Assembly (NCBI GenBank): GCA_021307315.1
Contig: JAJSPD010000047.1
Coordinates: 248,001-312,000, forward strand
Length of the DNA: 64,000 nucleotides
Direction of reading: 5' to 3'
Origin: Bisporella sp. PMI_857
Taxonomy: Eukaryota; Ascomycota; Leotiomycetes; Helotiales; Helotiaceae
Notes under the pieces: generated by a model
Told to the model about the DNA's origin: nothing
Databases searched by the model: none
The model's input: the letters and a program-made list of their open reading frames with translations, nothing else
Part shown: positions 14,217 through 24,985 of the stretch, piece after piece
Layout of the letters: each line of letters starts with the position of its first letter
Position numbering within the stretch: the first letter of the stretch is position 1
Made by a program: the position numbers and the translations under genes

Positions 14217-16445
14217 ATGTCTTCCACTACACAGAACCCGCAACCCAATCTAGATCGATACGTGGTTATCCATGTAGCTACAACCTGCGATGAGCATGGC
14301 GTTTATGTCACCAAGGACTCTGCGGAGGTGATAGAGCTTGGCTGGATATTGCTGGACGCAAAGACCTGCGACGAGGTATGCTAGATGGATACATGTTCCC
14401 TTTTGATCCCTACGTAATATGCTAATGGGATTATGCAGCTACACCGCGAAAGTGTTCTTGTTAAGCCGATCAACACACCGATCACACCGCTTTGCAGTGA
14501 GTAGCCTATATTCGAGCTTCAAACGGATGGCACACAAAATTGCGTCTGCTAAATGGAGAGCAATTATTGGCGACAGCTACTAACGTATATAACAGCAAGC
14601 TTGACAACTCTTACTTGGGAGCATGTTCGCAATGCCGGTACCTTCCGGGACGCAATTAACCGCTTTGATACATTTGCAGCCGAGCATTTGACCGGCCAGA
14701 ACCTTGACTTCTCCTTCGTCACTCTCGATTCTTGGGATCTGCGTGTCCAGCTTCCTCGCGAAGCTCGTGACAAAGCTGTTGTGTTACCTCCGTATCTTCA
14801 ACACTCGAGAACCTTTGACCTAAGGACTGAATACCAGAGATGGCAGCAACATCATCCCGAGTCCCTACCATTCGGACCTTCTATGCTGTCCAACATCTGT
14901 GCCGCACTCGAAGTAGAGCCTGTACAAGCCAGTGCACCAATCAAACACAATTTGCCATTCCATCTGCAGGCTCTAGCACCTGCATCTCCTCGTCGTGCTA
15001 TGGAGGAGGCTGTTACACTAGCAAGAGTCCTCCGAGGGTTGATTCGGAAGTCACAACCTGCCCATGAGCATCCGGATGTCCTCACCAGGCCAATGGATGC
15101 TCGTGCTGATGTTCGAGCTTTCTTGTCTGAGCGCAGCAAAGTTCTTCACATGGCTGGCCTTCCTCATGATACCACTCAATCTGAGCTCGAAAGCTGGTTT
15201 ACTCAGTTTGGAGGGCGCCCTATTGCTTTCTGGACGTTGCGTACTCCAGATCAGCATAAGCCAACAGGTTCTGGCTTCGCGGTTTTCTCGTCCCATGAAG
15301 AGGTCAGCGCATTTTCTTTTTTTCATCTCCATATATTCTGCCAATCTTGCAATGTGATCCAGATCGTGGTGTCAGCGCCTTACGAATATATGCTCCTGCT
15401 TTATGAAAAGCTCATGAACATGAGTTTCCCAGCGCTCATCAAATTTTTTGACATACGTGGACATCGTCTAACATCCTACCAGGCGGCAGAAAGCCTATGC
15501 ATGAACGGAAGGGCCTTGAATGAGAAAGCCATTGAAGTATCGCCTTCCTCCAGTCGTGTTCTTGACCGTGCCGCAGAAATTTTGACACCTTTTCCACCAA
15601 GCAAAAACCGACCCCGTCCAGGCGATTGGACATGCCCTTCTTGTGGGTTCTCGAATTTCCAGCGACGCACTGCCTGTTTCCGCTGCTCTTTCCCAGCAAT
15701 GAGCGCCGGACCTAGTGGTGACTCCATGGGTGGATATGGTGGTGGCGGATACGGATATGGCCCACCAGCTATGATGCCTCCTCCCCAGCATATGGGCCAC
15801 CATGGTGGTGGAATGGGTGGCCATGGAGGCGGTCGCATGGGTGGCGGTGGTGGTGTCGTTCCATTCCGAGCTGGTGACTGGAAGTGCGGCTCCGAAGGGT
15901 GTGGTTACCACAACTTTGCAAAGAATGTTAGTTGTCTTCGATGTGGTGCAAGCAGAGCTGGTGCTGCAGTTGTTGCAGACTCTGGCTACCCATCACCAAT
16001 GGATGCTCCTTCCAACTATGGCGGGATGGGACCGGGATCGATCTCCGGTACTCCTGGACCAGGACCATTCGCCTCTCCAGCGGGCGGCTTTGGATCTTCT
16101 GGTGGCTATGGCGGTCAACATTTCGGCGGGCCCCCAAGCACCTACGCACTCCCATCCGGTCTTGGTGCATCCACCGGGCCATACCCATCCCTAAACACTC
16201 ACTTTGGTCCGTCCAGCGGTGCCCACTCCGCCGGTCCTTTTGACAGTCGCGCTGCTGAACAGGCTTTCCAATCAGCAAGCAACGGACCAGCATCTGCTGG
16301 TCCCTCCAACTTCTATAACAACCAAGGTGATTCGGATCCCTTTGCATTCCTTTCATCCACCATGGGCAACTTATCAATGAGTGGGGATGCGCGTCAGAAT
16401 GGTAGCTCATCACAGCTTAGTGCCCCGAGCAAGTCTCCTGCTTAG
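14217..16445 (+). CDS. ERI-1-like pseudo-exonuclease + RRM + two RanBP2 zinc fingers
   Basis: Predicted RNA-binding protein of 628 residues; exons 14217-14375, 14439-14496, 14596-15302 and 15483-16445. Residues about 13-150 match the fold pattern of ERI-1/DEDDh exonucleases (RYVVIHVATTCDE, then PLCTSLTTLTWEHVRNAGTF and SFVTLDSWDL). The family's first catalytic motif DxE is replaced by HVA, and the second Asp is shifted or absent, so it is probably inactive. An RRM follows (RNP2-like VLHMAGLP; RNP1-like GSGFAVFS). Next come two RanBP2-type Cys4 fingers: GDWTCPSCGFSNFQRRTACF plus RC, and GDWKCGSEGCGYHNFAKN ending CLRC. A Gly/Tyr/Ser-rich tail closes the protein. I believe this architecture matches a fungal family often named asparagine-rich protein (ARP). 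The 180-nt third intron is open and in frame; see findings. Confidence 0.88.
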
Positions 16446-17977
16446 GTTCTGTTTTGCTCGTTTAGCGTTGGTTTTCCCTTTTAAAGGTCTATACATGCGT
16501 CTGGATTCTTCTTCATCTGCTCAGTACATTTCAGGACGGCTTTGGGGTTGGAATGAGATTTATAGTGCATTTGGGTGCAGGAGATATCTGGACATGTTGT
16601 TATATGGGTTTCACAAAGGGACATGCGCATTGGTCTGGCTAGGGTTGGCCAGGGGTTGGGCGGTATAAAGAAAATCAGGGACGGAAAAGACAAGACTTAC
16701 TTCAAAAACGCGAATCATGGACAGATTTTTGCGCGCATAGCGGAGTTCTTTCATGCGGATGGGTCAGGGCTATATGATATTATGGAGACAGGAAGCAGGT
16801 CTGCATGTTGTGGCAGGGATACAAATCTTGCTTTGTTCAGGACACGGATGTATACAGCAGGGACAGGCATTTTTCTGGATCTCTTCCCGGCGTCGTCGGC
16901 ATAACTGGATCTGGCTCTTCGATACTTGGATTCCATGTGCGCGGCCTTCAATAATTGATATATTGTGTGGAGTTTTCTTCAAAGGTATAAAAGTATGGCA
17001 TGGCATGGCATGGTAGGAGCGACGGATTAGGAATACGTGCATGCGGTTGATACTCAATTTCTTGTTTGTTATTTGAAAATCATTTCCTGTATTTGTCTCC
17101 ATTTTGGCTTATTTCATCGTGCAAATTTCCTTCCATTGTGGTAGTTCTTTCTTTGGTCATGGTGTGCAGTGTGGTGTGGTAATGAATTGATAATAGGTGT
17201 GTGGAAAGAATGGCAAGTGGACAGGATTTGGAGGCTTTGAGTTCTTATTTGACCTGGGAGCGGGTGTTGGGTTTGTGTTGTTGCATGGCCGGGGGGGCTT
17301 TCCTTTCTTTTTCCTTTCAATGTACTCTTCATTTCTTACCTGTTTTATATGTTCTTTCTTTGGATAAGGATGGATGGATATGCCGCCATGAGGTGTCGGG
17401 AGCTGGAGCATTGAATGAGTGGTGTGTTTATTGAAGTAGATAGATGGAGCGGAGATGAATTACATATGTTTCTACGAAGAACCAAGGATTTAAAAAGAAA
17501 ACAGTAGAAAAACGTGTAAGTAAAGTCAGCTGTGCCTTCATGAACAGTAAGTTGTGTCCGCTCATTGTAGCGGAGTATTTCAACTAGAGAAAATTGCATA
17601 GCTAAAATAGTACTGACTTTGTACTCCATCATATCTGTCGATAATTTGATATAGACCTGCCTTCATGGAGCTACCTAGGTAGGCCGAGTTCAAGATAAAA
17701 GTACTTCAAATCAACTGTATAGTATCAACTCGGGCGGGTGCTCGGTTAGCATAGGTCAGCCATCATACCAACATAGTTTTGCTAGCTTAAAGATTGCATG
17801 AAATCCTAGAAACTCACTATTTCATGTCCACAACGTATTTTCGGTTCACATTGGGGAAGTTTGCTCTTTGTTTGTTTCTTTTATACACATTATAACAATA
17901 AACCCCAATATCTAAGAGAGCAGCTGGCATTCCTAATAAGGTATTCATGATTTCATATTTCATATTTCAATGTCCCA
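16446..17977. other. Intergenic region between RRM-zinc finger gene and ZIP gene
   Basis: Facing 3' ends bound this 1.5 kb. No gene is seen; open frames on both strands are short and without motifs. A small ATGGC pentamer repeat lies near 16994-17013. Confidence 0.5.
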
Positions 17978-19508
17978 TTATGCAAACGCACCTACAGCGG
18001 ACATACCGGCAGCTGCTCATAGGTCAGTATTTGAAAGATCGATGCCTGCATGGGGAAAGCTACGCACCTCCGAGCAGGATAAAGATAAAAGCCCAAATCT
18101 TAGACTTCTTGTTCATGAGATGTTGTGCTTCTTCGGACAGGAAATCTTCCGCGAGAAGATCTACAGTTGCGGCAAAAATGAGGAGGCCGGAAGATCTGGG
18201 TATTATCTGTTAACATCCTCACGCTTCTACGTTCAAGGGTAAACTCACATGGCATTGAAGACGCCAACAATGATCAAAGCAAACGCGCTTTCTGGATCAT
18301 ACGAGTTTCGTGCTAGCAATCCAATCGCCTGGCCAATGGGCGCCGTTGTCCCGAACGCAAAAACCAATATCCATGGCCTCGCAGCGCCTTTAGGGTACGG
18401 CACAGCTGCGATACGGCTCCCGAGTCCCAAACCCTCGAAGAACTGGTGGAACAGGATGGCGATCAGTAAGATTATGAAACCATCGGTTGTGATCGAGATG
18501 GTCATGCCGACGAAGATGCTATGGAACAGAATGCCTCCCTCCAGAAGCGTGATATTAAGGGACATCCTGCGAAATGTGGCTTCATCGATGACGGGCTCGA
18601 GGGTTGAGACTTCTGCCTGCGTGGGAGCAGCATAGATTGATAGGCGCGCAGCGGGTCGAGGAGCATAGGATTGGATCATTGCCTTGAGCTCTTCGCGTTG
18701 ACGAACATATTGCGCGAAGAAGACTTGGAACCAGGGTGGCATTTCGGAGGGGACGCCAAACATTCGGATGTCACTTGAACCTTCGCGTTCGTATGGTGGG
18801 TAGTCCTCGATTTCATAGTCTCTTTAACATGTTAAAAGCAAGGCTTCAACGGTTGGGAGGAACCTACCTGACAAAGCCAACTTCTTTTTCATCAGGGTAC
18901 CTTTCATCAGCGGATTTCTCATCTGGATATACCGATGAAGTTCGATTGGTCTGATAGCGTGGCGGTGTTGAAGCTCCTGGGGGTGCCCCTTGCGATGCAA
19001 GACCTTGCCCTGTCGGGCCGCCGTGGGAATGGCCTCCAGTCTTGCCTTTAAGATAAACCTCGATGGCGAAGAGTGCGAATAGAGATGTCATCATGATTAC
19101 GCCAGGCATAGCGGGATACTGGACGACCAGTAGATCAGGGAGGCATGGGTTGTTGAGGGACGCAAATGCTGTTGGGACTAGCTGGGATATGTGTAAGTAC
19201 GCAATACATATGGGAAGAGTTGATTATGCCTACATGGACAAAAGCTGTTGCAACCAGGACGCCTGTACCGAAATGCTTGCATACGAAGAAGACCTTTGGC
19301 GGTATTTTCATCCATTTAACCCTCTTTGCCACAACTGGAAAGCCAGCACCTGCGATACTGAAAGCAAGAACAAGGACTAGAAAAGTCAGCAATATATCAA
19401 GACAACTAGGAAGTAGCATAGCAACTTACACAGCGCAGCAACATGAAGAGGCAAGTCATATTCGGCTTGAACACCACCGCCTCCACATTGGGGCTTTATC
19501 GACTCCAT
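17978..19508 (-). CDS. ZIP-family zinc/iron permease
   Basis: Membrane importer of divalent metal, most likely zinc, of the Zrt/Irt-like family. Six exons: 19508-19430, 19376-19234, 19181-18868, 18821-18249, 18195-18068, 18012-17978, giving 423 residues. Transmembrane segments are evident at the N-terminus (LVLVLAFSIAGAGFPVVAKR, then HFGTGVLVATAFVHLVPTAF). A variable cytosolic loop contains a weak His motif, GGHSHGG. The diagnostic pair in TM4-TM5 is present: EGGILFHSIFVGM and HQFFEGLGLGSR, the HxxxE metal site. The end, SSGLLIFAATVDLLAEDFLS then a last helix closing GMSAVGAFA, is typical of fungal ZIPs. The acceptor at 18196-18197 is used because the nearer AG introduces a stop. It is head to head with a CDF transporter. 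Confidence 0.94.
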
Positions 19509-21226
19509 TACGCCTTGAGTATACAACAGAACCAAGAAACGAAAGGGTCCAGCCCAGTGGAAGAAGATTTAAGGAAAGGGCTTGAAAACACAACAAGCAA
19601 AAATCACAGCTTTGGAGAATGAAAGTGCTTCAAAAGCTTGGAGGCATTGGCTTTTGATATCTCAGTCTCATGTCCACACATCAGATCAAACTTGTCCTGC
19701 CCTGAAAGCTAAAAGATCAACACATCTGTCATATGTAACAATTGTTCGGCACTTTGAGGCTTAAAACATGGATCGACATAAATGACAAGGGTTTGGGCAG
19801 GCAGGAGGATGATTAGCGAGCGTTGCAAGGGCCGTGGAAGAACACCTGAGTTTCCGGATTGGGCTCAGACAGTTTCGGAATGTTGACTGAGGTATTGATA
19901 ATGCTGCAATCAATGAGTGCAGACCTTCTTGGAGACTTGGCTTTTGACAAATAGTATGGTAGGCACGTTTGGATGGTGATACCAAGGATTTCAAGAACAC
20001 AAATTTTTGGGATGGAGAAAGAACAGACGCCTATATGGATAAAGAATTCTCCAGCTGGCAGGTTTTGCCTCTCTCAAAGACTGTTCTGCACTGTTGGGGA
20101 AGAGCCATTGGATGACGAGGCTACTGATATCCCAGAATACCACTCCAATCAGGACGTGATTTTTCTGAATGCAGCCACGATTCGCCCACTGCAACATGAG
20201 ATTGCTTGAGGCTTGAGGCGTTAGCTTCCACGATGTTGTCATTTCATCACAGCAAGCGAGCTTCTAGCCCATCAATTATTCGTTGGAAAGTTACTCCAGT
20301 TGAGAGTCATGAGTGTATCAGTCTCCTAACCAATTATCTCATGAGTAGCGAGAGCGGAGGATGTATTGTGCGCGCATTCTGCCCCATAGAGCCTCAAACA
20401 CTTCAGTCTCGGACATTTTCAGATCATTAACATCGTCTCGGATGCAATTGGTTACCATATCTGAAATGTTTAACCCCCCAAACAAAGCCGAGAATATACT
20501 GCTGATCCTCGGACGAAGTGGTTGCTTGGCTCGCCTAATGGCATAGCGCTTGGCATCCCGCTCCATTCCATTTCGAGCCTTTAGAAACATATAACCCCGG
20601 AGCCCAGCGCGGGTACTTCAAATTCTCTATTTAGTAGCCGTGCGGCTCCATAATAACTGCCGTCCCTTATGCTTGACTGAACGAGTTGCAGCCCCAACTT
20701 TCGGAGCAAACCAAACCGTTGTGCTTGGCACCCTGGGCATCACTGCAGAGGCTTGGCCGTGTCACGCCTCAGACAAGCCCGTGTCAAGGCGACGGCAATT
20801 CTTTGCGCAATGTTGAAGTGAACTTGCTTTCTCGCGTCGACAATCCCAAATGCAGCGCTGGGGAGGCGAAAGTTGGGATTTTGTGACGTAAATGGAGCTA
20901 TATCTCCTAGCGATCCCGGTCTTAAGGAGTAACCTTAAACAATGGTGATGCTCAAACTCTTGTAGCTCCATGATATGGCAAAGATAGCGCGAGAGAGTTG
21001 AAGCAGATGATAGGAGTGGTTATGTATAAGTATATACCTGTGGGTATTTTCTATCATCCGAGCCTTCAGCTTATGCAACAGTATCTCACCGGCATTTGGA
21101 TTTTGAAATTTCCGTTACCTTAGCATACCAAATAACTCTTGGACATTGATCAAAACACACGAATTTGTCTTGTGCCACTGCTTCTCTTTGGTTACAGCCA
21201 AGCTGGAAGACCAGTTGTTTGTCTGA
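19509..21226. promoter_or_regulatory. Shared 1.7-kb region between divergent ZIP and CDF genes
   Basis: The two metal-transporter genes are transcribed away from this region, so it holds both promoters and leaders. Short open frames lie inside but have no motifs. I looked for a zinc-regulator site (CAAGGT or ACCTTGAAGGT type) by eye and saw no convincing copy. Confidence 0.55.
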
Positions 21227-23066
21227 ATGATGGATTCAACTGCACTCAGCCACGCCGCTCCAGAGACTGAGACTAGCCCCACTGAACCTTCAAAGCTTCA
21301 TTCGTCACGGAGGGATCAACTTGATATCATTGAAGATAATATATTGCCAACATCAACTTTGGATACCAATGATCCATACGCCCTCCGTGGTTACAAACAA
21401 GGCGATACCGAGAAGAATATTGCACAGCCTAAGCTCAAACCCAGGCAGCAGAAAAGGTACGCATTGATTGTTTCTTAGAAATAATTTCCCCTTGAAGGCT
21501 TGAAGGCGTAACTCTATATTCCGTAGATAGCTCGTTTTTTTTTCCTCACCGCACATTACAGTTCTTGGCTTCAAAGCACTTTCCTAACTGCTGGTCTCAC
21601 AGGATTAAGAAATACTACAATCGACAAAATGCCCTCATCGACGCCTATCTCGGAGCGAATGATGAGGAACAGCTTGAGATCGCTGATACAGCTCTCAACG
21701 GAGGGAAAGTCAAATTTGCAGTGAATGCAAGTTTTGTCTGCAATTTCTGTCTTTTCGTGATCCAGCTCTATGCTGCCATATCTACTGGCTCATTGGCTCT
21801 ATTTGCGACAGCAGCAGATGCTTTTGTAAGTCTTCTTTATACTTTCGATATATAACTACATTTTCTTATAATTAATATTAGATGGATTTGGTCTCCTCGG
21901 TCATAATGTTAATAACATCTCGTCTCGCGGCGAAACCCAACATCCAGAAATTCCCCGTCGTGCGTATCTTCCATGTGTTTCCCGGCAACACGATCTCCCA
22001 GGAGATATAGGCTCTGATATTTGTCCAGGGTCGGAAACGAGTGGAGACGGTCGGCATCATTCTCTTTTGCGCATTGATGACTACCGTTTCCGTTCAGCTT
22101 ATCGTAAGCGACTATCCCCGGTTTCCAAAGACAGGAGTTATACTGACAGAGTGAGATCGAATCTGTACGTAGCCTTGCTGGTGGAGCACATGATGCTGAG
22201 GAACTGGCTATCATTCCTATCGTGTTCGTGAGTATTGCGAGTATGTTGTCCCAGTTCATCAGAAACAATTCCTTGCTCTGCACCGCAAGCTAACGCAGAC
22301 GTAGTATGCTGTAAAGGGTGTCTATTCGTGTACTGCTTCCTATTGAGAAGATATCCCGCTGCTCGAATTTTTATGGTAAAATCTGTGTCATCTTCGTTCT
22401 ACGTATGGCAAAACTAAATAAAGCAGATTGACCACAGAAATGATATCGCCGTCAATGCTTTCGGTCTCATAATGTCCATTGTCGGCACTCGCTTCGCCGT
22501 CGTATGGTTTCTCGATCCAACGGGTGCGATATGCATCGCCTGCTTGATTCTCTACTCATGGGCTTCCACAGCCTTCGAGCACATGTGGTATCTGGTTGGC
22601 AAAACGGCTCCACAGGACTTTTTGAATAAATTGGTTTACGTAGCAGTCACGCACGATAAAAGGATTAGGAAGATCGATACTGTATGTTCCCTTCGGTCCC
22701 GGTTACATAACTGGCTAATTTCATAGGCTCGCGCATACCATGCTGGCGATAAATTCTATGTCGAGGTTGATATCATTATGGACGAGGAAGAGTCGTTGAA
22801 AGTGACACATGATGTTAGCGAAGCTTTGCAGCGCAAGCTTGAAGGTATTTTTGCTCCAGCCAATAGCATATAGTTCAAGCTGATTCATTGAGTTAGGCCT
22901 CGGAGATGTCGAACGAGCCTTCGTTCATGTTGATTATGAAGATTGCCACGACATCTCGACAGAGCACAAAGCGCTATATGAGATCGAAGAGCCCAAGCAA
23001 CCACTTCTAAAGAGAGTACAGCAAAGATTCAAGTCCAAAGGAAACAATGCTGCGCCAGCATCGTAA
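21227..23066 (+). CDS. Cation diffusion facilitator (CDF), Mn-type
   Basis: Predicted metal/proton antiporter that moves Mn2+ (possibly Fe2+ or Zn2+) out of the cytosol. Nine exons: 21227-21456, 21603-21825, 21882-21959, 22029-22103, 22156-22240, 22305-22375, 22427-22681, 22727-22844, 22897-23066; 434 residues. The segment IKKYYNRQNALIDAYLG precedes the membrane part, as in fungal CDFs of this group. TM2 carries D-A-F-M-D, and TM5 carries D-H-R-N-D; both are DxxxD, the pattern linked to Mn-CDFs rather than the HxxxD of Zn-CDFs. The cytosolic C-terminal domain contains YHAGDKFYVEVDIIMDEEES and DVERAFVHVDYE, the usual metallochaperone-like fold. Exon 5 has two possible in-phase acceptors, differing by two codons (AG at 22148-22149 or 22154-22155); the second gives a more canonical TM3. 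A start at 21230 is equally possible. Confidence 0.92.
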
Positions 23067-23250
23067 GGAATGCGAATGGTCTAATGGTAAAATTATGAAT
23101 TATTATTACCGATAAATATGCGATATAATGTATTGTACGCAAATGCCCGCTTCGCACCAAATGCTTTTGCCTTTCATGCAACACCTATTCCGCCCGTAAT
23201 TGTTGGCGGCATTGATAATATCTTTTCCGAAGAAATATTACCAGTCAGCC

Positions 23251-23963
23251 TCAAGCAATCCTCGGCGTCCCCCAAGGCCCCAACTCCCTCCTGCGCCGCC
23301 TCTCCCACTGCACCTCCCACTCCGCCTTTGCGCCATTCTCAACAACCTCCAACCGCTCCCTCGTCAACTGTTCCAGCTCCGCATACCTCCCGCACAAATC
23401 CGGCGCTTCCTCCAGCAGAATATTCATGATATTGCAGCTCCGCTCCGCCGGGTCACGCTTCTCGTTAAAAATCCTCTCGTATCTATCCCTCAGCCCCCTC
23501 TCCTGCCTCCCCGTCAGCCACTCCACGTCACGGGAAAGAGCAGGGGGGGAAGAACGGGACGTACCGAGATCAGGACCCGAAACTGGTCGAACGGCCGCGT
23601 ATACTCGGCGTGCTCGCTGCTCTCGTACTTCTCGATGAAATCCTCGACGAAGAACCACTCCCTCTCCATCCTCTTCCGCGTCTCGTCGTCCCAATCCGCC
23701 TTCTTGCGGTAATTCTTCGCAAAGGGGTTCGTGGAGCACGGTTCCTCTTCGCCGTCGTCATCTTTTGTGGCGTGTTGGGGGGAGAAGTGCACGCGTGTGT
23801 TCCGTCGGCTGTTTACGAGCGTGCTGTCTATGGAGACGGGCGAGAGGTCTTCGCTCTCGAGGCTCGCGTTGTCATCGTCGTAGCTGGTGTCTGAGAAGCC
23901 GTCGCAGCTTAGCGTGTCGGAGCTTAGCTCCGAGTCTGTTCTTACAAACAGCGGACTCTGCAT
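23251..23963 (-). CDS. Hypothetical acidic protein, two exons
   Basis: Unrecognised protein of 222 residues; exons 23963-23565 and 23520-23251 join in phase 0 through a 44-nt intron (GTACGT donor). The first 75 residues are Ser/Asp/Glu-rich and probably disordered. Then comes NPFAKNYRKKADWDDETRKR and the helix-rich REWFFVEDFIEKYES, followed by a charged C-terminal half with ERIFNEKRDP and ERSCNIMNILLEEAPDLCGR. The regular charge pattern and clean splice suggest a real gene. An acceptor 15 codons downstream (CAG) is a possible alternative. It lies tail to tail with the CDF gene, 184 bp between stop codons. Confidence 0.72.
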
Positions 23964-24985
23964 CTTTGTTTTTGGTGGCCTTTTTGTGTATATATGTTTT
24001 TGTGTGGCAGGATTTCGAAGGAACCGTCGGCGGGAGTGGGGAGGGGGCTGTCTTATGTATATTTTGACGGACGTTTCTGGAATCCTACAGATCCTTCGAC
24101 GAAATTATGACGGCGTGGAGGGGGCTTTGTTCCGTTGTTGGCGTCACGAGGTTGGGGGCCCGGAGGTGGATGTGGTCATTGGGTGGTTACCGAAAGGATT
24201 TTGATCCCTTCACGTCAGGTTCATGCGTGGCGATAGTTCCAGACGGAAGAACTACATTACACGATGCCTTTGCGGTACGAGAGAATTCATGTATCCGGAG
24301 AAGGTGATCCAATCAATTGGTCTATTCGAGTTTACAGCAGAGGGCAAGAAAGGGGGGTTGTTTACATAGCGTACCCCGCCCCCTTTCTTTAGCGAAACTT
24401 TCTCGGACCCTAGTTAGTTTTCATCTTGCGTTACTAAGGACCTGGTCGCGATAGCACTGCTTTGCTATCTGTTTGTGAGCGCTAAGGAAGCCAGGTCTCC
24501 TGTTACCTATCGGCGGTGCGCTCGAATAAAGAATTTTGCTGGAGTTAAGGTTACATTACTGCCCAGACTGAAGGCTGCGAGAGCAGCACGCCACGCCAGC
24601 AAGCCATTTTTTCTTGATAAGGTCCAAGGATTGGGCCTTACTACTCTTATGACTTCATGAATGAAGTTGAATCGGAAATGTGTTGCCACAATACAATTGA
24701 GATTACTGAGTGGTCCCAATTAGACCATCAATGTTAACAAAATATACTCAGCTAACAAATATGCGTATAGGTCTGGACTGAAGGTTGATGGAGCCAGTAT
24801 TGATGCCTCAGGCATAAATTTCGCTGTGCCTAGAACTCCATTCACAATGTGCGGGCCTTGCGAATGTAAGTACGGACAGGTGTGAACTTGTTAAACCTAA
24901 CATACCACTTTCATCTCGACCAGCAGCACCTCCAACACTTTGGATACAAAAATGTCGGAATCTCTACATATGAATAATTGAGAAT
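23964..24985. other. Intergenic region, no gene seen
   Basis: About 1 kb between the hypothetical acidic protein gene and the HET pseudogene. No motif-bearing frame is seen on either strand. It marks the change from the gene-dense left block to the gene-poor middle of the window. Confidence 0.45.

Noticed and set aside
14553..14595. Alternative start of the RRM-zinc finger protein inside intron 2
   Set aside because: The open frame from 14553 begins in sequence that has clean donor and acceptor sites, and upstream exons supply the expected ERI-1-like N-terminus.
15476..16413. Several long antisense and shifted frames over the Gly-rich tail
   Set aside because: They are shadows of the GC-rich repetitive coding strand (Gly/Ser codons) with no motifs of their own.
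19509..21226. Zinc-responsive promoter sites between ZIP and CDF genes
   Set aside because: No clear CAAGGT or ACCTTGAAGGT element was found by eye; a proper motif scan would be needed to claim one.
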